From the NCBI GenBank assembly GCA_946411525.1, contig CAMKEI010000005.1, positions 16,424 through 80,423 on the forward strand: a stretch of DNA of 64,000 nucleotides. Direction: 5' to 3'. Origin of the DNA: an uncultured Clostridia bacterium. Lineage in GTDB: Bacteria; Bacillota; Clostridia; Christensenellales; Aristaeellaceae. Below the pieces are notes generated by a model. It did no database searches. It was not told the DNA's origin and saw nothing but the letters and a program-made list of their open reading frames with translations. Within the stretch, counting starts at the first letter, position 1; each line of letters starts with the position of its first letter. Position numbers and translations under genes: made by a program. Below, in pieces: positions 6,350 through 15,849 of this stretch.

Positions 6350-9229
6350 TTACAGATCCCTGACCGTCAGCCCTTCGCAGTCCTTCAGCGCGTCATGATG
6401 CGCCACCACGCATACGGCGCCTTCCCGGCTGAAGACTTCCAGCCAGCCTGCGCATCGCTCCAGGTCCTCCGGCGCCGCATACAGGATCTGTCTGCGGATC
6501 CGTTCCGCCTCAGCGCGGGTATAGCCGTTCATGTGCCGCCTGTCCGCCAGGGCTCCTTTATCCCGCGGGCTCAGCAGCGGATTGAGCGAGTTCAGCGCTG
6601 AGATGATATACTGATCCAGCGCTTCTCCCTGTTCCGCGAACCTCCTCAGATAATCCGCTGCGCCAGTGTCTGCATCGAGGGTCTTTGCGGGTGTCGGATC
6701 ACGGAAGGAATAGGAAAAGAGATTGCCGCTCCGGTCGACCTGTATCCCGGCGCCGTACGCGCCTCCCTGTACGCGGACGCGGTTCCAGAGATATTCCAGG
6801 GTCAGGATGGACATCGCCAGCCACATGCTTCCTTCAAACTCCGTTCCGAGCCTGCTCAGGCGGAATCCGCGCGCAGCGAATCCGATCTGGGCCGGAATCC
6901 GGAATCCGGCAGCAGTCGGCGTGTCGACCCAGTACGCCCGGTTCTCCGGAACCGGCGTTCCATCCGGAAAAGCCTCCGCCAGCCGCTCCGGCAGCGGCCC
7001 GCCGGCGGATGTAATGCTCAGAGTCAGCCTGCTGCGGCAGAAAGTTCCGTGCATCAGGCGTTCCGACAGGCGGTGAAGTTCCGGCATCTCCTTCTTCGGC
7101 TCCCGCGCCAGCTGATGGACGTACGCCACGGCTGCGTCGCCGTCCAGGGCATTCTTCACCGCGTTCTCCGCGCAGAAATGGCTCAGCACGTTTTTGACGC
7201 CGATCATATGGCCGGCGCCGAGAATCCGCTGACGGGCGTCCATCTCGTTCTGGCGGAACATCTCCGTCATCCTCTCCTCATCCTCAAAGCGCGTGGATGT
7301 CAGGATTTCCGCCAGCAGCGCCCAGGCTTTTTCCGCATTCTCCTCCAGCGCGCTGACAAACGCGGTCAGATAGGGCGTACAGGTCTCGTCCTGTCCCTGT
7401 TCCGCCCGCGTGATAATTGTAAATCCGACGGATCCGGTCCAGCGCTTGATCTCCTGCTGCAGCGTCAGGGCGTCATGTTCCGCGGTGGGCAGGTGACCCA
7501 GCAGGCCAACCAGCTGCGACAGCCTTGTCAGTTCCTCCAGGTTGTAATCCGTCAGCGAGAAATAGGCGCGCAGATAAACTACGCCGTTGCAGTTCAGCCG
7601 GTGCGTCATCAGCGGAACGCCTCCGCAGTCCTGCATGTCCGTATCTACCCACTCCGATTCCACATCCGCATCTTCCCGGGTCAGCTTCGGCAGGGTCTTC
7701 AGGCTTTCCGGACTGTCCGGTTTGTTCTGCCATGCCCAGATCTCTTCGATCAGCCGGTCATTCTCTTCCTTTTCCACGTCCGTCCATGTGCCGGTGATCT
7801 TCCGAAGACGTTCCGCTTCCCGACGGCGCTTTTCTTCGCCGACCGTTCTGGAAGGCAGCGTATGCAGGATCACCAGACCCTCGCGATTCAGGAGCATGTC
7901 CGCAGCCAGTTCGTCGAACCGTCCGTTTTCCAGGTACTCCTTCAGCTCACGCACGATGCCGGCAGTTTCCAGAGAATCGGTGGGATCGGCGCCGTAAATC
8001 CAGTTTCCGACGCAGCGGATGCACCGCTCTATACCCTGGGGCTCGTCCTCTTCGCGAAGCATATAGATCGCCCGGTTCAGGGAGGCTTCCACCATGTGTC
8101 GGTCCAGGCCTTCCCGCCGGATCGTTTCTCCGGTTTCCCGCAGCAGGTCCGCCAGTTCAGCCTCCCTGCCGTCCGTTACGTTGTCCGCGTGAAAGGTGAC
8201 CCAGCTCTGAAGGGTCGTATCGTCCACGGAGGCGGAGAAATCCTCTGCCAGTCCGCGTTCCAGTGCGGCTCGCTTCAGAATCGCTTCGTTGCCCCCCGTA
8301 AGCACATCGCAGATGATCCCGCGGGCCATGTTGTCCGTCCGGTCCTTCCAGGTTCCCGTAATCCGGGCAAGGGTCAGATGTCCCCGGTTTTCGTCCGGTT
8401 CCTCCTGTCCGAGCTCATATCGGATGGTATCCTCGGAAGCGACAGGCTTCTGATATTCATATTCCGGCAGGTCTGTCCGCCGCTCATAACGGTCCAGGTA
8501 GGACGCGATCAGGGGCAGCATCTCCTCCATCGGTACAGCTCCGTCCAGATAAATCAGCGCGTTGCTCGGATGGTAGCACCGCCGGTACTGTTCGCAGAAA
8601 CGTTCATAGGTCAGTTCCGGTATTTCCTCTGGATCGCCGCCGCTGTTGAAACCGTAGCAGGTGTCCGGAAACATTTGCTGCATGATACGACGGTCGATCA
8701 GCGTGTCTGTATCGCTCATGGCGCCTTTCATTTCATTGAAAACCACGCCTTTGTAGACCGGTTCCCCGCTTCCGTCCCGGTTGATATGCCATCCTTCCTG
8801 GCAGAAGATCCGGCGGTCCGTAAGCACTTTCGGTGCAAACACGGCGTCAAGATAGACGCCTGTCAGGTTCAGCAGGTCCCGTGGATTCCGGCTGGCGACC
8901 GGATACATGGTCATATCCTGAAAAGTAAGCGCGTTCAGAAAGGTGTTCATGCTGCTTTTGAGCAGTTCAACAAAGGGTTCCTTCACCGGATACTTTTCGC
9001 TGCCGCACAGCACGCTGTGCTCCAGAATGTGGAACACGCCGGTACTGTCTTCCGGCAGCGTCCGGAAAGTCACAGAAAAGACCATGTTTTCCGCGTCGTT
9101 ATCCACCCAGAAGACGCATGCGCCGGTCCGGTCGTGCTCCAGCAGCACCGTCTTTCCGTGCAGTTCTTCGCTTTCCCGGACTGTTTTTACAGTATAACCG
9201 TACAGCTTCTGATTCGCTTCAATCATCAT
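6350..9229 (-). CDS. M16C zinc metallopeptidase (presequence-protease/Cym1-like), cytosolic
   Basis: A 959-residue full-length M16C peptidase. The inverted zinc motif HILEH is at residues 67-71, within FHILEHSVLCGSEKYP, and the third ligand is Glu166 in VVFNEMKGAMSD. The C-terminal half holds the degenerate second M16 lobe with RVQGGAYGAG, the Arg/Tyr pair that positions substrate. It lacks a signal peptide, so it should act in the cytosol, where M16C enzymes degrade unstructured peptides inside a closing chamber. It has its own promoter and is followed by a small gene. An exported paralogue lies at 21221-25144. Confidence 0.92.
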   Translation of the reverse strand: MMIEANQKLYGYTVKTVRESEELHGKTVLLEHDRTGACVFWVDNDAENMVFSVTFRTLPEDSTGVFHILEHSVLCGSEKYPVKEPFVELLKSSMNTFLNALTFQDMTMYPVASRNPRDLLNLTGVYLDAVFAPKVLTDRRIFCQEGWHINRDGSGEPVYKGVVFNEMKGAMSDTDTLIDRRIMQQMFPDTCYGFNSGGDPEEIPELTYERFCEQYRRCYHPSNALIYLDGAVPMEEMLPLIASYLDRYERRTDLPEYEYQKPVASEDTIRYELGQEEPDENRGHLTLARITGTWKDRTDNMARGIICDVLTGGNEAILKRAALERGLAEDFSASVDDTTLQSWVTFHADNVTDGREAELADLLRETGETIRREGLDRHMVEASLNRAIYMLREEDEPQGIERCIRCVGNWIYGADPTDSLETAGIVRELKEYLENGRFDELAADMLLNREGLVILHTLPSRTVGEEKRRREAERLRKITGTWTDVEKEENDRLIEEIWAWQNKPDSPESLKTLPKLTREDADVESEWVDTDMQDCGGVPLMTHRLNCNGVVYLRAYFSLTDYNLEELTRLSQLVGLLGHLPTAEHDALTLQQEIKRWTGSVGFTIITRAEQGQDETCTPYLTAFVSALEENAEKAWALLAEILTSTRFEDEERMTEMFRQNEMDARQRILGAGHMIGVKNVLSHFCAENAVKNALDGDAAVAYVHQLAREPKKEMPELHRLSERLMHGTFCRSRLTLSITSAGGPLPERLAEAFPDGTPVPENRAYWVDTPTAAGFRIPAQIGFAARGFRLSRLGTEFEGSMWLAMSILTLEYLWNRVRVQGGAYGAGIQVDRSGNLFSYSFRDPTPAKTLDADTGAADYLRRFAEQGEALDQYIISALNSLNPLLSPRDKGALADRRHMNGYTRAEAERIRRQILYAAPEDLERCAGWLEVFSREGAVCVVAHHDALKDCEGLTVRDL

Positions 9230-9284
9230 GCAGCGTCAACCAACTCCCTGAAGAAGCCTTTCTTTCAGTTTTTCATGCAGATTC

Positions 9285-9312
9285 ATTGTAGCGGTTTCAA
9301 ATTCCTTGTCAA
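9285..9312 (-). promoter_or_regulatory. SigA-type promoter of the M16C peptidase
   Basis: On the minus strand TTGACA (9312-9307), 16 bases, then TACAAT (9290-9285). The gap is shared with the divergent dNTPase gene, for which only a TATTAT -10 candidate at 9338-9343 without a convincing -35 is visible. Confidence 0.65.
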
Positions 9313-9392
9313 GGCAGGAATTACGCGGTTTATGTTGTATTATATCTTTGTGTTGAAAAGGATTCTGTCCGGGGCCGAAAGGGGGCTTTGAT

Positions 9393-10397
9393 GTGACGAT
9401 CCGCGAAAGACAGGAGCAGCAGGAAAAGGCCTTGCTTGCGCCGTGGGCTTCCCGTTCCGCCGAGACCGCCGGACGTGACCGGCCTGTGACTCCCTGCGAC
9501 CTTCGGACTGAGTATCAGCGCGACCGGGACCGCATTATTCATTGCAAGTCCTTCCGCCGGCTCAAGTTCAAAACGCAGGTGTTTCTTTCTCCGGAGGGCG
9601 ACCACTACCGTACCAGGCTGACCCATACGCTCGAGGTGTCTCAGGTTGCCCGGACGCTCGCCCGTTCCCTCTGCCTGAACGAGGACCTGACCGAGGCCAT
9701 CGCCCTGGGACACGATCTGGGACACACTCCCTACGGGCATATCGGGGAGCGCACACTGAACGACCTGCTTCCCGAGGGTTTCCGGCATAACGAGCAGAGT
9801 CTCCGTGTGGTCGAGCTCCTGGAAAACCACGGCGAAGGGTTGAACCTGACGAAAGAGGTCCGGCAGGGCATCCTCTCCCATTCCGGCAGAACCAAACCGG
9901 CCACCGCTGAGGCGGAATGCGTCCGGCGGGCGGACAGGATCGCCTATCTGAACCATGATCTTGACGACGCGCTGCGCGCCGGCATTCTCAAGCCGTTTGA
10001 GCTTCCGGAGGACTGCCTGAATATTCTCGGCCACAGCCACCGTGAACGGATCAATACCATGATTACGGACATCGTGTCATGCAGTGAGGATCAGCCTCAC
10101 CTGTCCATGAGCGAACCGGTTGAAACCGCGATGAACGGCCTGCGGGAATTCATGTTCGACCGCGTCTATTGGGACGGCTGGCGTGATCCGGAGGAGGCCC
10201 GCTGCGACTATGTGCTGCGCCACCTGTTTGAGTATTACTGCGAGCATCCCGGTGAAATGCCTGAGGAGTTCGTCATGATTGGCTATCGCGACGGAACGGA
10301 ACGCAGCGTATGCGATTTCCTCTCCTGTATGACCGACCGGTACGCCACCCGCAAGTTCCAGGAGTTGTTTGTTCCGTCGGCTTTCCCTGCGTTTTAG
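9393..10397 (+). CDS. Deoxyguanosinetriphosphate triphosphohydrolase-like HD-domain protein
   Basis: A 334-residue dNTP triphosphohydrolase of the short Dgt-like type. The HD metal site is complete: TRLTHTLEV with His78, then LGHDLGHTPYGH with His107-Asp108. The upstream RRLKFKTQVF motif is the conserved family core. Such enzymes cleave dNTP to deoxynucleoside plus triphosphate and restrain dNTP pools. The start is GTG 9393, 7 bases after GAAAGGGGG. It is the first gene of a dgt-dnaG-rpoD run typical of Clostridia, which ties dNTP supply to primer synthesis. Confidence 0.92.
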   Translation: MTIRERQEQQEKALLAPWASRSAETAGRDRPVTPCDLRTEYQRDRDRIIHCKSFRRLKFKTQVFLSPEGDHYRTRLTHTLEVSQVARTLARSLCLNEDLTEAIALGHDLGHTPYGHIGERTLNDLLPEGFRHNEQSLRVVELLENHGEGLNLTKEVRQGILSHSGRTKPATAEAECVRRADRIAYLNHDLDDALRAGILKPFELPEDCLNILGHSHRERINTMITDIVSCSEDQPHLSMSEPVETAMNGLREFMFDRVYWDGWRDPEEARCDYVLRHLFEYYCEHPGEMPEEFVMIGYRDGTERSVCDFLSCMTDRYATRKFQELFVPSAFPAF

Positions 10398-10443
10398 TTT
10401 CCTTTTACATATTCCCTGTCCAAAGGAAAGGTGATCTCCGCTC

Positions 10444-12210
10444 ATGTCTTCACGCTACCCCGCCTCCTGGCTGGACGAGCTCCGGAGCCGTTCTGATATC
10501 GTTCAGATCGTTTCCGGCTATGTGGCGCTGAACAAAAAAGGCCGGAAATACTGGGGGCTTTGTCCGTTTCACGGCGAAAAAACCCCTTCGTTTTCCGTGG
10601 ACGGAGAACACCAGCTCTATTACTGTTTCGGCTGCAAAGCCGGCGGCAACGTATTCCATTTTTATATGGAAATGGAACACTGTTCCTTCAGTGAAGCCGT
10701 CACTCAGCTGGCGGAACGGGCGCATATGGCCCTTCCGGAGATGGAGAAGGACGAGGGCTATGAGCGCCGCCGCACCCAGCGGGAACGCCTCCTGGCTGCC
10801 AACAGGGAAGCCGCCCGGTTTTATCATGAAACGCTGTTTACGCCTGCCGGCGCTGCTTCCCTCGCCTATCTGCGAAGACGTGGGCTGAACGATGGGGTGA
10901 TCCGGAAGTTCGGCCTGGGCGCCTCGCCCGACGAATGGAGCATGCTGAGCGACCGTCTGATGGAAAAGGGTTTTACGCTGGACGAACTGGCCCTTGCCGG
11001 GCTCACGGTCCGGAAAAAGGCGGATAACGGCAGGGACCGTTACTACGATATGTTCCGCAGCCGGGCAATGTTTCCGATTATCGACTCATACGGCAATGTA
11101 CTGGCCTTCGGCGGGCGCACGCTGGAGAAGCGGGAACCCAAGTATCTGAACACGGCCGACACACCGGTATTCAACAAACGCAAAGGCGTTTTCGCCGCCA
11201 ATCTTCTCCGGCGGCAGCGCCATCTGGACCGCGTTATTCTTGTGGAAGGCTATATGGACGTTGTCAGCCTGACCCAGTTCGGTGTGGAAGGTGTCTGTGC
11301 AACCCTCGGTACCGCGCTGACCGCTGAACAGGCCCGTCTGCTGAAACGTTTCGCTCCACAGGTTTTTCTCGGCTATGACGGCGATTCTGCCGGGCAGCAC
11401 GCCATTCTCAGAGGGCTTGAAATCCTGGAACAGGAGAATGTCCCTGCCAGGGTGTTGGATTTTCCGGATGGACTCGATCCGGATGAGTTTATCCGAAGGG
11501 ATGGGGTCGAAGGTTTCCGCAGCCTGCCCGCCATATCACCGGCTGCTTACCGTCTGCGCCGCCTGAAAGAACAGTTTGATCTCTCCGCACAGGATGGGAG
11601 GCTGGCCTATGCCCGCGGCGCTGCCGAAATCGTCTCCACAGCGGATCCGCTGGAACGGGATCTGCTCCTGGACCGGCTTTCGCTGGAAACGGGCTTTTCA
11701 AGGGAAACGCTCGCGGAGCAGATGAAGCTTTCCGTACCTAAACCGGCAGCCGCTTCCCGGAATCCTGCCTCGCGGATCCGGACTGCCCGTCCGGAAGCTT
11801 CCGGAACGACTTCCGGGGGTGACCTGAAAGCGCAGGAACTGCTTCTCTGCCTCTTTGCTTCAGGTCATATCCCGAAAGATATGATCGAGGAAAAGGATTT
11901 TGACGATGACGAGTTGAAATCATTATATAGGGAACTGGCAGCCGGAGCTTCTCCCGCGTCCCTTCCGGATCTCGCTCCGGACGATGCCGCCCGTTCCCGC
12001 TATACGCGCCTGTTGCTGACCCCGACGGCCGGCAGCACGGACGAAATGATTACCATGGCGAACGACTGCCTTATCCGCATCCGCAGGACAAAGCTTGAAA
12101 GGCAATACGAAGAACTGTCACAGGAGATCGCTTCCGCTTCAGGAGAGCAGCTTGATTCACTCCTTCAGGAAGCCCGGGAGATCTCTGATAAGCTGAAAAA
12201 GCTGAAATGA
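10444..12210 (+). CDS. dnaG: DNA primase DnaG
   Basis: A 588-residue primase that makes RNA primers for chromosome replication. The N-terminal CHC2 zinc finger has Cys40, His43, Cys61 and Cys64 ([12 protein letters not shown] and [10 protein letters not shown]). The TOPRIM catalytic core follows, with the acidic [11 protein letters not shown] near residue 265 and the GYDGDSAG metal loop near 316. After residue 440 the sequence is less conserved and should be the helicase-binding C-terminal domain. An AAAGGTG site precedes ATG 10444. The stop overlaps the first in-frame ATG of the rpoD frame, but rpoD most likely starts further down. Confidence 0.97.
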   Translation: MSSRYPASWLDELRSRSDIVQIVSGYVALNKKGRKYWGLCPFHGEKTPSFSVDGEHQLYYCFGCKAGGNVFHFYMEMEHCSFSEAVTQLAERAHMALPEMEKDEGYERRRTQRERLLAANREAARFYHETLFTPAGAASLAYLRRRGLNDGVIRKFGLGASPDEWSMLSDRLMEKGFTLDELALAGLTVRKKADNGRDRYYDMFRSRAMFPIIDSYGNVLAFGGRTLEKREPKYLNTADTPVFNKRKGVFAANLLRRQRHLDRVILVEGYMDVVSLTQFGVEGVCATLGTALTAEQARLLKRFAPQVFLGYDGDSAGQHAILRGLEILEQENVPARVLDFPDGLDPDEFIRRDGVEGFRSLPAISPAAYRLRRLKEQFDLSAQDGRLAYARGAAEIVSTADPLERDLLLDRLSLETGFSRETLAEQMKLSVPKPAAASRNPASRIRTARPEASGTTSGGDLKAQELLLCLFASGHIPKDMIEEKDFDDDELKSLYRELAAGASPASLPDLAPDDAARSRYTRLLLTPTAGSTDEMITMANDCLIRIRRTKLERQYEELSQEIASASGEQLDSLLQEAREISDKLKKLK

Positions 12211-12281
12211 ACCACCGTTCCCGAAAGGATTGCCCTTCCGGGACCGACCGGCTTGCGCCGCATCAGAAGGAGAGGATTCCA

Positions 12282-13403
12282 TTGTCGCTGTCACCCGATT
12301 CCAGGCAGAACCGCATGGACGAGCTGTATGAATACGGCAAATCCAAGGGCACGATTACCTATAAAGAGATCATGGACCGCGTTTCCGGCATGGAACTGGA
12401 CGCCGACCAGCTGGACCATGTGCTTGAAACGCTTGAAGCCTACGGTGTATCCGTTGTCAACGACAGCGCGGACCGTCAGGTTACCCTGACGGACGAACAG
12501 GCGGCGGACCAGGCGGCTGAAGTTGCCCGGATCGAGGGGGACACTCCGATCGACCTGACCGTCCCGGAAGGCATCAGCATCGACGATCCGGTGCGTATGT
12601 ATCTCAAGGAGATCGGCAAGGTTCCGCTGTTGACTGCGGAAGAGGAAATCGAAATTGCAAAGCAGCTCGAGGCCGGGGATGAGAGCGCCAAGCAGAAACT
12701 GGCCGAAGCCAACCTGCGCCTGGTAGTATCCATCGCCAAACGCTATGTGGGCCGCGGCATGCTCTTCCTTGATCTGATTCAGGAAGGCAATCTCGGGCTG
12801 ATCAAAGCCGTCGAAAAGTTCGACTACCGCAAAGGTTTCAAGTTCTCCACCTATGCCACCTGGTGGATCCGCCAGGCCATCACCCGGGCTATTGCGGATC
12901 AGGCGCGTACGATCCGTATCCCGGTACATATGGTGGAAACCATCAACAAGCTGATCCGCATTTCCCGTCAGCTGCTTCAGGAATACGGCCGGGAACCCAC
13001 CCCCGAGGAGATTGCCAGGGAGATGGGCATTTCCGAATCAAAAGTCCGGGAAATCATCAAGATCGCACAGGAACCTGTCTCTCTGGAAACCCCGATCGGA
13101 GAAGAAGAGGACAGTCATCTGGGTGATTTCATTCCCGACGAAGACGCTCCCGCCCCTGCCGAGGCCGCTTCCTTTGCCCTGATGAAGGAACAGCTGATGG
13201 ATGTGCTGGACACGCTGACTCCCCGTGAGGAGAAAGTCCTTCGCCTGCGCTTCGGCCTGGACGACGGACATCAGCGGACGCTGGAAGAAGTCGGCAAGGA
13301 ATTCAACGTTACCCGGGAGCGCATCCGTCAGATCGAGGCGAAAGCCCTGCGGAAACTCCGTCATCCCTCACGCAGCAAAAAACTGCGCGATTATCTGGAC
13401 TGA
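12282..13403 (+). CDS. rpoD: Primary RNA polymerase sigma factor (SigA/RpoD)
   Basis: The housekeeping sigma-70 factor. I place the start at TTG 12282, giving 373 residues, because AGAAGGAGAGG ends 6 to 7 bases before it; the in-frame ATG at 12207 overlaps the dnaG stop, has no good ribosome site and adds 25 unconserved residues. Region 1.1-like helices come first, then region 1.2 ([11 protein letters not shown]), region 2 with [17 protein letters not shown] (-10 melting), region 3 and region 4.2 ([20 protein letters not shown]) for the -35 element. It directs the TTGACA/TATAAT promoters seen throughout this window. Downstream trmK starts 3 bases after the stop. Confidence 0.96.
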   Translation: MSLSPDSRQNRMDELYEYGKSKGTITYKEIMDRVSGMELDADQLDHVLETLEAYGVSVVNDSADRQVTLTDEQAADQAAEVARIEGDTPIDLTVPEGISIDDPVRMYLKEIGKVPLLTAEEEIEIAKQLEAGDESAKQKLAEANLRLVVSIAKRYVGRGMLFLDLIQEGNLGLIKAVEKFDYRKGFKFSTYATWWIRQAITRAIADQARTIRIPVHMVETINKLIRISRQLLQEYGREPTPEEIAREMGISESKVREIIKIAQEPVSLETPIGEEEDSHLGDFIPDEDAPAPAEAASFALMKEQLMDVLDTLTPREEKVLRLRFGLDDGHQRTLEEVGKEFNVTRERIRQIEAKALRKLRHPSRSKKLRDYLD

Positions 13404-13406
13404 GCA

Positions 13407-14126
13407 ATGTCACACATGATCCGGCTGGATGCCCGCCTGTCGCTCGCCTACGATCTCTATGACCCGTGCGCGCTGGCGGCGGACATCGGAACAGACCACG
13501 CACATTTACCGGCCGCGCTCCTGCAGCGCGGCCGGTGTCAGCATATGATTCTGACGGACCTGAGCCCGGACGCTCTGCGCAAAGCACGGGATGAGATGAT
13601 CCGGTTCGGCCTTTCGGACCGGGTATGCCTGCGTTTGGGAAACGGCTTCGCGCCGCTGAACGAAACCTGCGGCGTAATCTCTGTTACCGGGATGGGCGGG
13701 CGTACAATCCGGGATATTCTGCTCTCTGGCATGGAAAAGCTTCGCGGCGCCTCGCTGGTCCTTTCCGCGCACACCGACCTTCCCCTGATCCGGGAAACCA
13801 TTTGTCAGATCGGCTATCATACCGACCGTGAAGAACCCTGTATCTGCGCCGGCCGGTATTATCTCGTACTGCGCGCCAGGCCTGGTTCAAAACCCGTAAC
13901 TCCGCGGGAGATTCGCCTGGGCGGCCCGCTGTTTGACTCCCGCTCGGATCAGTTAATCCCCTATCTGAAGCGCCGTAAGGAAGTACTTGAAAACAGTCTT
14001 CTCGGGCTGATCAGTGCTGAAATGCCGGACAGGGCGCTGATTGAGCAGGTTCGGGAGGATATCGAATGCTATGGCGACTACATTATGAAAGGAAGGAATC
14101 CCCATGACCGTTCAGGATCTGTATGA
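13407..14126 (+). CDS. trmK: tRNA (adenine(22)-N1)-methyltransferase TrmK
   Basis: A 239-residue class I methyltransferase of the TrmK (YqfN) family, which methylates N1 of A22 in bacterial tRNAs. The N-terminal domain has the SAM motif AADIGTDHAHLP at about residues 26-37, then ILTDLSPDAL and the family signature VISVTGMGGRTIRDIL. The C-terminal part is a short coiled-coil. The gene sits directly after rpoD, its usual place in Firmicutes, and its end overlaps the Nif3-like start by 23 bases, so the two are translationally coupled. Confidence 0.93.
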   Translation: MSHMIRLDARLSLAYDLYDPCALAADIGTDHAHLPAALLQRGRCQHMILTDLSPDALRKARDEMIRFGLSDRVCLRLGNGFAPLNETCGVISVTGMGGRTIRDILLSGMEKLRGASLVLSAHTDLPLIRETICQIGYHTDREEPCICAGRYYLVLRARPGSKPVTPREIRLGGPLFDSRSDQLIPYLKRRKEVLENSLLGLISAEMPDRALIEQVREDIECYGDYIMKGRNPHDRSGSV

Positions 14127-14868
14127 AATGGTTGACCGGATCGCGCCTTTCACGTCGCAGGCCGAAGGCGACAATTCCGGTTTGCTGGTCGGATCCTCCG
14201 TGCAGGAGGTTACCGCCGTCCTGTTTGCGCTGGACGTCACGGAACAGGTCATCAGCGAAGCGGTCTCCCTCGGTGCGCAGCTGATCGTGACCCATCATCC
14301 CCTGATGTTCACGCCGGTTCACACGCTGACCGACGCGGAATATGAAAGCCGGCTCATCCGCCGCCTGACCCGGGAAAATATCAGCCTGATTGCCGCTCAC
14401 ACAAACCTTGACCAGGCACCCGGCGGCATCAACGACGTCCTGGCAGAATGCTGCGGCCTGACGGAAACCGGCGGCGAAGGTTTTTTCCGCTGTGGCCTGC
14501 TGCCTCAGCCCCGCACCGCGAAAGAATACGCGGATGATCTGAAGAAACGCCTTTGCACAGAAGTCCGCCTGATGGGTCCCGAAGACGCGGTCATCCGGAA
14601 AGTCGGGCTGTGCAGCGGCGGCGGCAGTTCCGAATGGAGCAGTGCCGCCGGGGCGGAATGCGACGCCTTCGTCAGCGGTGAAATCAAACATCACATCGGC
14701 CTTGCCCTCGCGGACAGCGGGATTGTCGGACTGGAATGCGGTCACTTTGCGACCGAGGAGCCCGGTATCCGCGCGCTTGCTTCCGCTTTACAAAAGATCC
14801 TCGATCAGGTAGAATGTAATGTGCGGATTTATGTGTCGGAAAAATCCGCCTATTCCTTTCCCCGGTAA
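14104..14868 (+). CDS. Nif3-like dinuclear metal-centre protein
   Basis: A 254-residue member of the NIF3/YbgI (YqfO) family, which forms hexameric rings with a two-metal site. Metal ligands are visible as VTHHPLMF (His64, His65), AAHTNLDQAPGG, and near the end GHFATEEPG. Some members have GTP cyclohydrolase I type 2 or phosphatase-like activity, but no cellular role is settled. This chain lacks the inserted PII-like domain of longer homologues, so it is the short form. It overlaps trmK, with which it is commonly linked, and precedes the zinc-ribbon gene. Confidence 0.92.
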   Translation: MTVQDLYEMVDRIAPFTSQAEGDNSGLLVGSSVQEVTAVLFALDVTEQVISEAVSLGAQLIVTHHPLMFTPVHTLTDAEYESRLIRRLTRENISLIAAHTNLDQAPGGINDVLAECCGLTETGGEGFFRCGLLPQPRTAKEYADDLKKRLCTEVRLMGPEDAVIRKVGLCSGGGSSEWSSAAGAECDAFVSGEIKHHIGLALADSGIVGLECGHFATEEPGIRALASALQKILDQVECNVRIYVSEKSAYSFPR

Positions 14869-14907
14869 CCGCGGCAGGCGGTGATCCTGTCAGAAGGAGG
14901 CTCCTTT

Positions 14908-15609
14908 ATGGAAAAGTTCGAAGCGCTGTGGGCTTACCAGCAGGAAGATATGAAGGCGGACGCTATTGCCACGGCAATCAAGCGCTCGCCCACCAGGCAG
15001 AAACTGGAAAAGGCCCGTGATTTTATCCTTGATCGTCAGAAGCAGTATAAGCAGATCGAGGAAGACGTGGGCGCCATGGTCGACCGTAAGGACATCATTG
15101 CCCAGGCGATCGCCCGTTCCCGCGAGCAGATCGAGACCCTGCAGAAACGTTTTGAGGCCAATCCCCCGCAGACCGCGGAGGAGATCAAGGCGCTGCTCTC
15201 CGAAGTCAGCCGCTGCCGCGACACCATCCGCCAGTATGAGGTCGAAATCAGCCGCATTGTAAAGGAAACAGAAACGAACGAAAAGCTTTCCCGCAGTGTC
15301 CGCCTCGAAGCGGCAAACGCCAAAAAGGCTTTCGATCAGCTCAAGTCCGAGTATGAGGAGGAGTCCAGAAGCAAAAAGGGCGAGCTGGAAGCGCAGCGCG
15401 CCAAAGCAAAGGAACTTCTGGATCAGGTTGATCCCAAACTGCTGGAGGAGTATGAAACCATAAAAAAGCATATCTCTCCTCCCGTAGCCCGCCTCGCTTA
15501 CGGCCAGTGCTCCGGCTGCAATACTTCCCTGCCTTCAGCGATCCTGTCGAAAATCAGGGGCGGCGCGCTGGTGGAATGTGAAACCTGCGGACGGATGATT
15601 ATTCAGTAA
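14908..15609 (+). CDS. Coiled-coil zinc-ribbon protein (C4-type, DUF164/CdsZ-like)
   Basis: A 233-residue protein with a long helical hairpin (about residues 10-185) and a C-terminal four-cysteine zinc ribbon (GQCSGCNTSLPS, ECETCGRMI). It matches the family found after Nif3-like genes, which has been linked to nucleic-acid or division-related roles in other bacteria. ATG 14908 is chosen because AAGGAGG lies 8 bases upstream; an earlier in-frame GTG at 14881 would read through that ribosome site. The stop codon is the base of the terminator stem that follows, so the operon ends here. Confidence 0.88.
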   Translation: MEKFEALWAYQQEDMKADAIATAIKRSPTRQKLEKARDFILDRQKQYKQIEEDVGAMVDRKDIIAQAIARSREQIETLQKRFEANPPQTAEEIKALLSEVSRCRDTIRQYEVEISRIVKETETNEKLSRSVRLEAANAKKAFDQLKSEYEEESRSKKGELEAQRAKAKELLDQVDPKLLEEYETIKKHISPPVARLAYGQCSGCNTSLPSAILSKIRGGALVECETCGRMIIQ

Positions 15610-15660
15610 ACTGAATCATATGTACACCCCGGACAGCCTGCTGTCCGGGGTGATTCAGTT
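15609..15660 (+). terminator. Long hairpin ending the dgt-rpoD operon
   Basis: An inner perfect stem CCCCGGACAG / CTGTCCGGGG (15627-15636 with 15641-15650) is enclosed by a second perfect 10-bp arm AACTGAATCA / TGATTCAGTT (15609-15618 with 15651-15660). The left outer arm starts at the last base of the stop codon. There is only a short T-run, so it may act as terminator, 3'-end stabiliser or both. Confidence 0.65.
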
Positions 15661-15753
15661 TCACGGCGTCCATGCCCGATGGACAGCCTCGGTCCGTTCC
15701 GTGCAGGATGCCTTCTTCAGACAGGATAATTGCCTGAAATAACGGCAAAGGGA

Positions 15754-15782
15754 TTGACGGATGCTTCCTGTTGTGATAAAGT
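15754..15782 (+). promoter_or_regulatory. Candidate promoter of the LacI-malQ-phosphorylase operon
   Basis: TTGACG at 15754-15759 and TAAAGT at 15777-15782 are spaced 17 bases apart. A shifted reading of the -10 as GATAAA (15775-15780) is also possible. It lies about 70 bases before the regulator start. Confidence 0.55.
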
Positions 15783-15788
15783 TTGGCT

Positions 15789-15812
15789 GAAAACGTTACC
15801 GTTATCGTTTCC
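15789..15812. promoter_or_regulatory. Possible LacI-family operator
   Basis: GAAAACG...CGTTTCC forms an imperfect palindrome with a 10-base centre just downstream of the -10 element. The half-site CGTTT/AAACG is characteristic of GalR/LacI-type operators, and the position would block RNA polymerase, suggesting autoregulation by the adjacent gene. The match is by eye only. Confidence 0.4.
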
Positions 15813-15849
15813 GGAACGCGCCAGAGGAAGGAATACGAAAGGGGTATCC

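Noticed and set aside
7049..9391. A 780-codon open frame antisense to the cytosolic M16C gene
   Set aside because: Same codon-bias shadow effect; the sense frame has full zinc motifs and a promoter.
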